DNA of 64,000 nt from Granulicella sp. (GTDB lineage Bacteria > Acidobacteriota > Terriglobia > Terriglobales > Acidobacteriaceae): the NCBI GenBank assembly GCA_025408425.1, contig JANXYX010000039.1:1-64000 (forward strand), given 5' to 3'. Under the pieces are notes generated by a model. That model was not told the origin of the DNA, searched no databases, and saw nothing but the letters and a program-made list of their open reading frames with translations. Positions 10,595 to 19,181 of the stretch are shown piece after piece (position 1 is the stretch's first letter; the number at the start of each line of letters is the position of its first letter). Both the position numbers and the translations under genes were made by a program.

Positions 10595-10801
10595 ATGGGC
10601 GAACTATTTACACCAACACACCTCATTGTCATCGCTGTAGTCGTTCTGGTTCTGTTCGGAGGCAAAAAACTGCCTGAACTTGGCAAAGGTCTCGGCGAAG
10701 GTCTACGAGGCTTCAAAGAGGGAATGAAAGGCGTCACCGACGAGGTCAACAAACCCGCCGACACCACGCACACCAAGCCAGAAGAGACCGTCACCAAGTA
10801 A
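10595..10801 (+). CDS. tatA: Sec-independent translocase TatA
   Basis: [46 protein letters not shown]; canonical TatA N-terminus. Confidence 0.9.
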   Translation: MGELFTPTHLIVIAVVVLVLFGGKKLPELGKGLGEGLRGFKEGMKGVTDEVNKPADTTHTKPEETVTK

Positions 10802-10825
10802 CAGTACGTTCGTGACCGCTAACAG

Positions 10826-10858
10826 CCCTTGTCGTTTTCGGTGGAAACACAGGGGCTT
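10826..10858 (+). terminator. Stem-loop AGCCCTTGT...ACAGGGGCT
   Basis: 9-bp near-perfect inverted repeat between tatA and the PPK2 gene. Confidence 0.45.
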
Positions 10859-10917
10859 AGCGGGTCTGCTTCCTAACTCCGTCGAACGTTTACGCTCTTT
10901 CTGCGAGCTGAATTCTG

Positions 10918-11724
10918 ATGAAGCTGAGATCGCCTTACCTCATCAAGCCCCAAACCGCGATCCGGCTTGCAAAGCTTCCCACCACCGCTAACGGCGACTA
11001 CAAGTCCGAAGAGTCCGCCGCGGCAGTCCTGGTCAAGCACCGCGCCGCCCTCACCTCTCTCCAGGAGGTCCTTTACGCCAGCCAGAAAAAGGCTGTCCTC
11101 ATCGTCCTCCAGGGCATGGACACCGCCGGCAAAGACGGCACCATTCGTCACATCTTCTCCGGCGTCAACCCCCAGGGCTGCGACGTCACCTCTTTCAAAG
11201 TTCCCACCCCCCTCGAAGCCCGTCACGACTTCCTCTGGCGCGCCCACGCCGCCGTTCCCTCACGTGGCATGATCGGTATCTTCAATCGTTCCCACTACGA
11301 GGACGCCCTCTCCCCACTCGTCCATAACCTCATCACCACAAAAATCCTGCACCGCCATCTCAACGACATCAACCAGTTCGAGGCCATGCTTGTTGATAAC
11401 GATGTCGTTATCTTGAAGTTCTTTCTCCACATCTCCCGTAACGAGCAGACCCGCCGCCTCCAGGACCGCATCGATGTCCCCGAGAAGCGCTGGAAGATCT
11501 CCGAGGCCGACATCCATGAACGCAAGTTCTGGCCAGCCTACGAGGACGCCTACAACCGCATCCTCTCCACCACCAGCCACAAACACGCCCCATGGTTCGT
11601 CATCCCAGCAGACGATAAATGGTTCCGCAACGTCGTCATCTCAGGGATCCTCGTCGAAGCCATGCAGTCGCTCAACCTCAAATACCCAGTGCCCACCCTC
11701 GACCCCAGCATCATCAAACTCTAA
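10918..11724 (+). CDS. PPK2-family polyphosphate kinase
   Basis: VLIVLQGMDTAGKDGTIRHIFSGVNPQG...FLWRAHAAVPSRGMIGIFNRSHYEDAL; Walker A-like GMDTAGKDG. Confidence 0.93.
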   Translation: MKLRSPYLIKPQTAIRLAKLPTTANGDYKSEESAAAVLVKHRAALTSLQEVLYASQKKAVLIVLQGMDTAGKDGTIRHIFSGVNPQGCDVTSFKVPTPLEARHDFLWRAHAAVPSRGMIGIFNRSHYEDALSPLVHNLITTKILHRHLNDINQFEAMLVDNDVVILKFFLHISRNEQTRRLQDRIDVPEKRWKISEADIHERKFWPAYEDAYNRILSTTSHKHAPWFVIPADDKWFRNVVISGILVEAMQSLNLKYPVPTLDPSIIKL

Positions 11725-11729
11725 GTCCG

Positions 11730-12623
11730 TTACAGCGTAATCATCACCACCGCCGCTGCCGCGACACCCATTCCCAAACCCTGCCGCCGCGTCGGACGCT
11801 CACTCAACGTCCACGCCGCCAGCAGAATCGTCGACGCCGGATACAGTGACGCCAGCACCGCCGCAACATCCAGCCGCCCCGCCCGCGTCGCCGCAATAAA
11901 CAGCATATTTCCCGAAGTATCCAGCAACGCCGTCGACATACACCAAAGCACGACCGCCTTGTTTACCTTCGCAGCGCCCTCACCCCGGCTCCTCGTCTTC
12001 GCCAGAAGCCCCAGCAGCACCACCGAGCACACACTGATGCTCCCCATCCTCGCCGTTGCCATCGGCCACACCAGCCCCGCGCTCCCAGCCATCTTGAGTG
12101 CCACAAAATAAACGCCGAACCCGGCCCCCGCCACCACCGACATCCACACCGTCCCTGCGTCGGCCTTCACAGCCTCGGCATTCGGCCCAGCCGCAATCAG
12201 CCAGATTGCCATCCCTGCCAAAACAAACCCAGCCACCCGCAGCGCCCCCGGAGACCCCTCCCCGCTAATCGACACCGCCGCAGGAATAGCTGCTGCCAGC
12301 AACCCGCTCACCGCCGCCGAAGCCCCCATCGCCCCGCGCGAAAGTGCAATGTAAAACAAGGCTAGCGATAGCCCGCCCGCAACCCCCGCCCCGATACCCC
12401 ATGCCAGCACCGCGCCATGCGGAAATACGTCTCCTCGCAGCCTCGCCGCCGCCAGCAGCACCGCAAAGCTCATCGCATGACTCAGCAGAACCACCCGCAA
12501 GGCGGCTCCCATCGTCCCTCCCCCGTGCTTCACACCCATCCCGCCGGAGAAGTCCCCACCTCCCCACAGCGCTGCTGCCAATAGCGCCAGCAGCGCATTT
12601 CCCTGCAACAACATATTCATCAC
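11730..12623 (-). CDS. EamA/DMT-family transporter
   Basis: About 10 TM helices; C-terminal LASLYPASTILLAAWTLSERPTRRQGLGMGV. Confidence 0.8.
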   Translation of the reverse strand: MMNMLLQGNALLALLAAALWGGGDFSGGMGVKHGGGTMGAALRVVLLSHAMSFAVLLAAARLRGDVFPHGAVLAWGIGAGVAGGLSLALFYIALSRGAMGASAAVSGLLAAAIPAAVSISGEGSPGALRVAGFVLAGMAIWLIAAGPNAEAVKADAGTVWMSVVAGAGFGVYFVALKMAGSAGLVWPMATARMGSISVCSVVLLGLLAKTRSRGEGAAKVNKAVVLWCMSTALLDTSGNMLFIAATRAGRLDVAAVLASLYPASTILLAAWTLSERPTRRQGLGMGVAAAAVVMITL

Positions 12624-12652
12624 ATTCCGATCTCAACGCGCGGCAGCTAAAC

Positions 12653-13960
12653 CTACTGCTGCGCCGGCGCAACGGACGGCCGTGAATCAGCCGCGGTCGG
12701 GAAGTAGCCCTTCTTGGCAATCACCGTCAGATTCGGTCGCAGCACCTTCACTTCGATCCCACGGTACTTGCCATCGATAAACGGCTCATGCGAGTAGTAG
12801 CCCACCGTGTACTGGGTACGCACTTCCTCCGTGATCCGCGCAAAGCTCTGCTCAATACCCTTCTGCCGGAACTCCGCATCGATCTGCCCACCCGTCTCTG
12901 CGGCATACAAAGGCAGTATGTTGTCCCGCATCGTCAACGGAAGATGGATCCGGTCCAGGAAGCCCATCCCAGGAATCGCGGAGTCACCCACCAGCGTCGA
13001 GTACACCGCAATCTTGTTCGTCTGCAGATACTTCACCACGTCCTTGAACTTCGCCGTGCTGCCATACTCTTTTCCATCGCTGATCACGTACACAATCCGC
13101 CTGCGCCCCTGCCCCGCCTTGGTCGTAGAGACCGCCGCAGCAAGAATCGCGTCATTCAGCGTATGCACTTCCTTCGGAACATTCAGCGTGATGCCATTCT
13201 GGTTACGCACTGGCGAAGTATTCGGGTCGAACTGCTTCCCGTTGATGTTCGTCGTCTGCCCCAGCGGCCCAGTCGGGTCGTAGTACAACGCATCGCGGCC
13301 CTTGGCCTTCGAGCGCTCCAACACCGCACCCAGCCGAGCACTCTGCGCCGCCGTAAAGTCCGTCTCCTGCTTCGGCCCGTTGTTGTACGTAAATACCGCA
13401 ACCTCGTCATAGGCCGAGAACGCACCCTGCAGCGCGCCCAAAGCATTATTCACTTTGGTCATCGTGTCCGGAGTCATGCTCTGGTCGATCACCACCGCGA
13501 TCGACAGCGGAAACGGATCCACCGTAAATAACCGCATCTGCTGCCGGTAGCCGTTCTCATACACCCGTACATCGCGCCAGCTCAGTCCCGGGACCAGTTG
13601 CCCCTTGGAATCCTTGACCGTAAACGGTACTTCAACAAAATTCACCTGTACCCGCGCCAGCGTAAACACTTTGGCGACATCGCCTGCGGTAGGCTGCTCC
13701 GGCGGAGGACCATCGTCCGGCCGCGTACTCTGTGCCGTCGTTGGTGCCTGCGGCAGACTCGTTCCCGGCGCGTTAGGCTGCCCGGCATCTATGCTGGCGG
13801 TGCTGGGCACTGCCGGCGTTCCCTTGCCCGGGGTGACACCCAGCAGCGGCAGTGCTGCCTGCGGGCGCGGTCCATCCGGAATCGCCGTCTGCGCCTGCTG
13901 TGGTACCTGCCCCTGCATCAAAAACGCCAAAGCCCCTGCCAATACGATATGCCTCACCAC
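12653..13960 (-). CDS. VWFA-related acidobacterial-type secreted protein
   Basis: VQVNFVEVPFTVKDSKGQLVPGLSWRDVRVYENG...SIAVVIDQSMTPD...TQYTVGYYSHEPF. Confidence 0.85.
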   Translation of the reverse strand: MVRHIVLAGALAFLMQGQVPQQAQTAIPDGPRPQAALPLLGVTPGKGTPAVPSTASIDAGQPNAPGTSLPQAPTTAQSTRPDDGPPPEQPTAGDVAKVFTLARVQVNFVEVPFTVKDSKGQLVPGLSWRDVRVYENGYRQQMRLFTVDPFPLSIAVVIDQSMTPDTMTKVNNALGALQGAFSAYDEVAVFTYNNGPKQETDFTAAQSARLGAVLERSKAKGRDALYYDPTGPLGQTTNINGKQFDPNTSPVRNQNGITLNVPKEVHTLNDAILAAAVSTTKAGQGRRRIVYVISDGKEYGSTAKFKDVVKYLQTNKIAVYSTLVGDSAIPGMGFLDRIHLPLTMRDNILPLYAAETGGQIDAEFRQKGIEQSFARITEEVRTQYTVGYYSHEPFIDGKYRGIEVKVLRPNLTVIAKKGYFPTAADSRPSVAPAQQ

Positions 13961-14196
13961 GCAAAAACCCCCTGCGATCCGTCCGGCACTCTCCGCCTAT
14001 CGAACCACTGAATCTTATGAGTACCAACTATCAGACTACCAGCGCTTCATGACCACCGTCATCCCGACCGGCGACCTTTCTTGCGGTACTCACCATCTGT
14101 CTAGTTGGACGCCATTCCCGCAGCGACGTTGCACCCACGACACTTTTCCTCGTTTCCGCATGTCCCCAGTTGCCCTCTTCATCGTCTAATAGGCGT

Positions 14197-15225
14197 ATGC
14201 GTTATCTTCTCCTGCCTGCCGCCCTCCTCTGCCTTGCCCTCGCTCCTCCCCTCCACGCGCAAGAGGCCCCATCCCCCGGCGGCCCACCACCCCCCAGCTC
14301 CGCCGCCGGCCCCCAGAAGATCGAAGGCCTCGACACCGAGACCATCAAAGTCAACGTCAACCTCGTCAACGTCTACTTCTCCGTCCGCGACAAGAACGGC
14401 TACATCACCAATCTCCACAAGGACGACTGCAGCATCTACGAGAACAAGGAACTCCAGAAGACCAAGAACTTCACCCAGGAGAAGAACCTCCCCCTCACCA
14501 TCGGCATCCTGCTCGACACCTCCGGCTCCCAGATGAATGTCCTCCCCATGGAGCAGCAAGCCGGCGCCGAGTTCCTCAAAGACGTCCTCACCCCCAAGGA
14601 CGAGGCCTTCCTCATCTCCTTCGACATCAACGTAGACCTCCTCGCCGACTACACCAACTCCCCCCGCGAAATCAAACGCGCCATCGACAAGGCCCAGATC
14701 AACACCGGTGCAGGCACCGGCTCCGTCACCGGCAACGGCCAGGCCCGCGGCACCCTCCTCTACGACGCTGTCTACCTCGCCGCACACGACAAGCTCCGCC
14801 AGGAAGCCGGCCGCAAGATCCTCGTCCTCCTCACCGACGGCGGCGACCAGGGCTCACAGGAGACCATCAAGACCGCCACCGAAGCCGCCCAGAAAGCCAA
14901 CGCCATCGTCTACGTCATCCTCATCGCCGACCGCGGCTTCTACTCCGGCTTCGGCATGGGCTACAGCGGCGACTCAGACATGGAGAAACTAGCCAAAGAC
15001 ACCGGCGGCCGCGTCATCAACGTAGGCAACAACGGCAAGAAACTGCAGGACGCCTTCAACCAGATCCAGGACGAACTCCGCACCCAATACCTCGCCAGCT
15101 ACACCCCCACCAACTTCAAAATCGACGGCACCTTCCGCACCCTCAACATCACCTGCCAGGCCGGCCAAAAAATCCAGGCCCGCAAAGGCTACTACGCCCT
15201 CGCCGACTCCGCCGACAACAACTAA
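14197..15225 (+). CDS. VWFA-related acidobacterial-type secreted protein
   Basis: VNLVNVYFSVRDKNGYITNLHKDDCSIYENKE...LTIGILLDTSGSQMN...RTQYLASYTPTNF; signal peptide starts at MRYLLLPAA. Confidence 0.88.
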   Translation: MRYLLLPAALLCLALAPPLHAQEAPSPGGPPPPSSAAGPQKIEGLDTETIKVNVNLVNVYFSVRDKNGYITNLHKDDCSIYENKELQKTKNFTQEKNLPLTIGILLDTSGSQMNVLPMEQQAGAEFLKDVLTPKDEAFLISFDINVDLLADYTNSPREIKRAIDKAQINTGAGTGSVTGNGQARGTLLYDAVYLAAHDKLRQEAGRKILVLLTDGGDQGSQETIKTATEAAQKANAIVYVILIADRGFYSGFGMGYSGDSDMEKLAKDTGGRVINVGNNGKKLQDAFNQIQDELRTQYLASYTPTNFKIDGTFRTLNITCQAGQKIQARKGYYALADSADNN

Positions 15226-15285
15226 CCCCTCCCCAACCTCGGTGGCGTACTTGCTCCCAAGACAGGTCCGGGCTTCATCCTGAAT

Positions 15286-15389
15286 CCCCGAGCCCAACAC
15301 GCCTTTGCTTCTGAGATAGGTCCGGGCTTCAGCCCGGACAATATGGGCAACAACAAGACCGGGCTTTAGCCCCCGGGATATGCTCTCTT
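15286..15389. repeat. REP/BIME-like palindromic repeat, left of RAYT
   Basis: Contains GTCCGGGCTTCAGCCCGGAC (15320-15339) and ACCGGGCTTTAGCCCCCGGGATATGCTCTCT. Confidence 0.85.
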
Positions 15390-15399
15390 ACATACCTGC

Positions 15400-15837
15400 A
15401 TGCGCCTAAATCCCCAGACCTACGCACTAACGACCGTAACCTCCGAACGTCGCCGCATCTTCCAACGCACCGCAAACGCCGAACTCCTAATATCCACCCT
15501 CGTCCGATACCGCGACCAAAGCCGCTTCCTACTCCACGGCTTCGTCGTCATGCCCGATCACATCCACGTCCTTCTAACTCCGTCCGAATCGATCGAGAAA
15601 GCCGCGCAACTCATCAAAGGCGGCTACTCCTTCGCCGTCCGCAAGCAATACGCCGGCGAAGTCTGGCAACCCGGCTACCACGCCCACAGAGTCACCGATC
15701 CCGAAGACTTCAACAATCAACTCCTCTATATAGCCAACAACCCCACCCGCAAAAACTACTCCGCCTACCCACACGTTCACACAAATGCAAACGTTCCACT
15801 GGACTCGCCACCGCCAAATCTCCTCCAGAGCCTCTGA
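15400..15837 (+). CDS. REP-associated tyrosine transposase (Y1/IS200-like, RAYT)
   Basis: LHGFVVMPDHIHVLLTPSES (HUH motif), GEVWQPGYHAHRV, YIANNPTRKNY. Confidence 0.88.
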   Translation: MRLNPQTYALTTVTSERRRIFQRTANAELLISTLVRYRDQSRFLLHGFVVMPDHIHVLLTPSESIEKAAQLIKGGYSFAVRKQYAGEVWQPGYHAHRVTDPEDFNNQLLYIANNPTRKNYSAYPHVHTNANVPLDSPPPNLLQSL

Positions 15838-15915
15838 GAGAGGCCGGGCTCCATCCCAAATTCACGAACCAACACGCCTTTGCCTCTGAGACAGGTCCGC
15901 GCTTCATCCCAAATC

Positions 15916-16018
15916 CACGAGCCAACACGTACTTGTCTCTGAGATAGGTCCGGGCCTTAGCCCGGACAATACCGCCAACAACACAACCGGGCTTTAGCCC
16001 CCGGGATATGCTCTCTTC
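15916..16018. repeat. REP/BIME-like palindromic repeat, right of RAYT
   Basis: Direct copy of the left repeat: GAGATAGGTCCGGGCCTTAGCCCGGACAATA...AACCGGGCTTTAGCCCCCGGGATATGCTCTCT. Confidence 0.85.
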
Positions 16019-16084
16019 ACCTAATCACCACCGCTCGGGTGCCCCATCCTTCACCCAACTATTCGCGTCGGATACAACTACCCC

Positions 16085-16789
16085 CTAAGCCTCCATAGCC
16101 CCCGAATAAACCGCCATACCCGCCACGGCATCCACCCCCATGGCATCCAAATCATCCACCTCTTTCCGTTCCTTGATCCCTCCCGCCACAATCAACTGCT
16201 TCGCCGTACAAGCCCGCAGAATCGCCGCCACATCCAGCGGAAACCCCGTCATCGTCCCCTCCGTATCCACATGCGTATACAGAAACGCAGCGCAGCAATC
16301 CTCCAACCACGTGACAGCCTCTTCAGGCGTCAAATCCACCGAATCCTTCCACCCCTTCACCGCCACACGCCCGCCCTTCGTATCCACGCTGAACACCAGC
16401 GCATCCTCGCCCAGCGTCTTCTTCAGCGCCTCTGCAAACTCCAGCCGAATCACCTTATGCCGCCGCGGTCCTTCACCCTCTACCGGCGCACCAAATAGCG
16501 ACGACCCATAGATCACTCGCTTCGCCCCCGCGTCCAGCAGGGCCCGGCCATCCTCCGCCGTCTTCAATCCGCCACCCACCTGGCAAGGCAGCCGCTTGCA
16601 GATCATCTCAATCAGCGCACGATTATCCCCCTGCCGCATCGCTGCATCCAGATCGATCAACTGCACCACCGGATACTTGCTGAACCGCTCAATCCAGTAA
16701 TCAAAATCATCAAAAGCCAGCTTCAGCTTCTCGCCCTGTACCAGCTGCACAATACGCCCGCCCATCAAATCAATCGAAGGAATCAACAT
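16085..16789 (-). CDS. hisA: HisA-family phosphoribosylformimino-AICAR isomerase
   Basis: MLIPSIDLMGGRIVQLVQGEK...VQLIDLDAAM...QVGGGLKT...LIVAGGIKERKEVDDL; (beta/alpha)8 HisA/HisF motifs. Confidence 0.8.
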   Translation of the reverse strand: MLIPSIDLMGGRIVQLVQGEKLKLAFDDFDYWIERFSKYPVVQLIDLDAAMRQGDNRALIEMICKRLPCQVGGGLKTAEDGRALLDAGAKRVIYGSSLFGAPVEGEGPRRHKVIRLEFAEALKKTLGEDALVFSVDTKGGRVAVKGWKDSVDLTPEEAVTWLEDCCAAFLYTHVDTEGTMTGFPLDVAAILRACTAKQLIVAGGIKERKEVDDLDAMGVDAVAGMAVYSGAMEA

Positions 16790-16812
16790 TTAGATATGGT
16801 ATCGCGGGCAAG

Positions 16813-16842
16813 CGTGTGTCCTGTTTTCGTGTGTCCTGTTTT
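16813..16842 (+). repeat. Tandem repeat, 15 bp x 2 (CGTGTGTCCTGTTTT)
   Basis: Two identical adjacent copies upstream of the hisA start. Confidence 0.7.
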
Positions 16843-16858
16843 AAAGAGCCATGGGTGG

Positions 16859-17524
16859 CTACTCGGTGGCGTACTTGACGGAGCAGCCGTAGGGCCGCGT
16901 GATGGCGGTGCGCACCGGTCTGCCAGCCATCGCTGCAGTCAGGGCTTCGTTCAGGTAATTGTGCGCGGTCTTGATGTCGGCCTCGTCGGTGGTCGGCTTA
17001 TCGTCGATCGCGCCTTGATAGATGAGCTTGCCGCTTGGGTCGATCACAAAGATGTGCGGCGTTGTCCTGGCTTCATAAAGGCGGGCGATCACGCTCGTAG
17101 GGTCGAGGATCGCGGCGGTGGGTGCGGCGTGCATGGTCTTCAGGTAAGCCCCTTCCTGCGCGGGCGTAACGTACCCCTGTTGACCGACGCCGGAAGAGAT
17201 GACCGAGAGCCAGACCACGCCTTTCGCCGTCCACTCGCGCTGCAGCGATTCCATGTTCCCGCTGAGGTAGTGTTTGCGATCGTAGGGACAGCCCTGGTTC
17301 GCCCACTCCAGCACCACGAACTTGCCGCGGTACTGAGAGAGCGTATGCCGCATACCAGTGGAGTCCGTGCCTTGGAAGTCGGGTGCAGCAATGCCTGGCG
17401 TAATAGCCAATGCAGAAAAGCTGCACAGAAAAAAAGCGAGTGAGATAGATAGAAGCTGCCTGCGACTCATGGCGACCTCCTCAACTACTACTGGTGATAT
17501 TTTGCGACCGAGAGGGGCATCCAT
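16859..17524 (-). CDS. AhpC/TSA-type redoxin-domain protein
   Basis: APDFQGTDSTGMRHTLSQYRGKFVVLEWANQGCPYDRKHYLSGNME...TPHIFVIDPSGKLIYQGAIDD. Confidence 0.85.
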   Translation of the reverse strand: MDAPLGRKISPVVVEEVAMSRRQLLSISLAFFLCSFSALAITPGIAAPDFQGTDSTGMRHTLSQYRGKFVVLEWANQGCPYDRKHYLSGNMESLQREWTAKGVVWLSVISSGVGQQGYVTPAQEGAYLKTMHAAPTAAILDPTSVIARLYEARTTPHIFVIDPSGKLIYQGAIDDKPTTDEADIKTAHNYLNEALTAAMAGRPVRTAITRPYGCSVKYATE

Positions 17525-17551
17525 GCAAGGTGATCGGCAGCGGAATCAAAT

Positions 17552-19108
17552 CTAGTGACTCGATCCTCCAGCCGGACACATGCACACAGCAAAGCCCTTC
17601 TCCGTATGGCTTCCCAGAGCGCACACATACTCCGGCCACAGCGACTTCAGCAGCAGCGACTTGTCTCCCACCAGATAATCCGTCAGATACGCCCGGCTCA
17701 TATCGCTCTGAGCATCCGGGTCTGCCCCAAACTCCTCCAGCACCTTCTGCAGCGTCTCCGGAGAGAACGTCGCCTGATGGTAAGTCTCCCTGAACCCATA
17801 CTCCTTCTGCCACACCGCATCCTGCCCAGACTTAATCGAAGCCGAGATCACCTCATAGTCCACCATCTGCGCTGTCATCGGATTCACCCGCGCCACCATA
17901 AACGAAGGATCATTCCCATCCACCGGAGAGATTGACGCGACCATCTTGATCGCCACCTTCCCCGCTGCTCCGCTTCCATCCTTCCCAAACAGCCGCATCT
18001 CGTCCATATGCGTATGTCCAAACACGCCCAGCCGCACCACATCCGAGTACTCGCCCATCACATCCGCCAGCTTCTCACTTGAAAGAAACATCACCGGAGC
18101 ATCTCCAGCACACACATTCTTCAGCTTCGAGAAAGTCGAATACGGGTCCACCCCCGGCGGAATATGCCCCATCACCCAAACCCTCTGCTTTGTCCGCCGA
18201 GCTGCCGCCAGTTGCTTCGTCAACCATGCGATCTGCCCATCCACCGCCTCCGAATTAGGCTTCTTGCCACAAGCCGTATACCGCCGCGACTGAAACAAAT
18301 CGTTCAACACGATCAGCCGTGTCCGCTGCATCGGAGCCTTCATCGTCAGGCTCATATCCCCAGTGTTCGAGTAACTCAGCCGCGCCGCCTTCTTCTCCAG
18401 CGCCGTCGCAGCCAGCCCATCCACCATCAACTCCTGCGTCGCCTTCAGAAACTCATCCCCCGAGTCCATCTCGTAGTCCCCGCACCCAGAGTCGTTATTC
18501 CCAAGCGCCACATAAACCGGCACCCCAGTCAATGAAAGTCGCACCTGCCCCACCACATACCGCACCGTCTTCTCCACAAACGCCGCATACTCCGCCTCCG
18601 TCTTCCCCGGCAGCAGCGCCTTGAACCGGCAATCGAACCCATGCACCACCAGGTCCCCGCTCACCAGCGCAAACTTTGCCGCCGGAGCACCCGCCCTCAT
18701 CGCCATCAGGCTCGATTGCAGCAACCCATACGGAGTATCCACTCCCCGCGCCCCGCAACTCTTCTGCAGCCGCCGAAACGCCTCCGCCTGATCGCTCGTA
18801 GTAGCCCCAGCCAGAATCGCATTCCACCCTCCCTCCGGCGCATCCACCAACTGCCGAGCCTTCCCCGGATCATGAAACGGATCAAAATGAATATCACTCA
18901 ACATTAAAGCTGAGAAATCCTGCCCTGCCGCCCCACTCGGTCGCACACTCGTTTGAGCCGTTAATCTCCCCAGCATCACCACGCAAAACACCGCAATCAG
19001 TCCACCCAAAACCGTCCTCTGCAGCCACCCAACCCGTCGTATCCGCATCGTCTTAGACCCTCGGCAGCAAGCCCAGCTCGCCTCTTCCAAGCCTATCTCA
19101 CCGCCCAT
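17552..19108 (-). CDS. Metallophosphoesterase (acid sphingomyelinase-like)
   Basis: LMLSDIHFDPFHDPGKA, LVSGDLVVHG, YVALGNNDSG, VWVMGHIPPGVDPY, LGVFGHTHMDE. Confidence 0.88.
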   Translation of the reverse strand: MGGEIGLEEASWACCRGSKTMRIRRVGWLQRTVLGGLIAVFCVVMLGRLTAQTSVRPSGAAGQDFSALMLSDIHFDPFHDPGKARQLVDAPEGGWNAILAGATTSDQAEAFRRLQKSCGARGVDTPYGLLQSSLMAMRAGAPAAKFALVSGDLVVHGFDCRFKALLPGKTEAEYAAFVEKTVRYVVGQVRLSLTGVPVYVALGNNDSGCGDYEMDSGDEFLKATQELMVDGLAATALEKKAARLSYSNTGDMSLTMKAPMQRTRLIVLNDLFQSRRYTACGKKPNSEAVDGQIAWLTKQLAAARRTKQRVWVMGHIPPGVDPYSTFSKLKNVCAGDAPVMFLSSEKLADVMGEYSDVVRLGVFGHTHMDEMRLFGKDGSGAAGKVAIKMVASISPVDGNDPSFMVARVNPMTAQMVDYEVISASIKSGQDAVWQKEYGFRETYHQATFSPETLQKVLEEFGADPDAQSDMSRAYLTDYLVGDKSLLLKSLWPEYVCALGSHTEKGFAVCMCPAGGSSH

Positions 19109-19181
19109 CGCCCACCAGGGCAGGGAAGCGTCAAAAAACCATCACCCCCTCGCATATGCCAAAATGAGATACAGCCACCCA

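Noticed and set aside
15238-16877. 16-bp identity CTCGGTGGCGTACTTG at 15238-15253 and 16862-16877
   Set aside because: One copy is the coding end of the redoxin gene, and a 16-mer match in a 64-kb window is plausible by chance.
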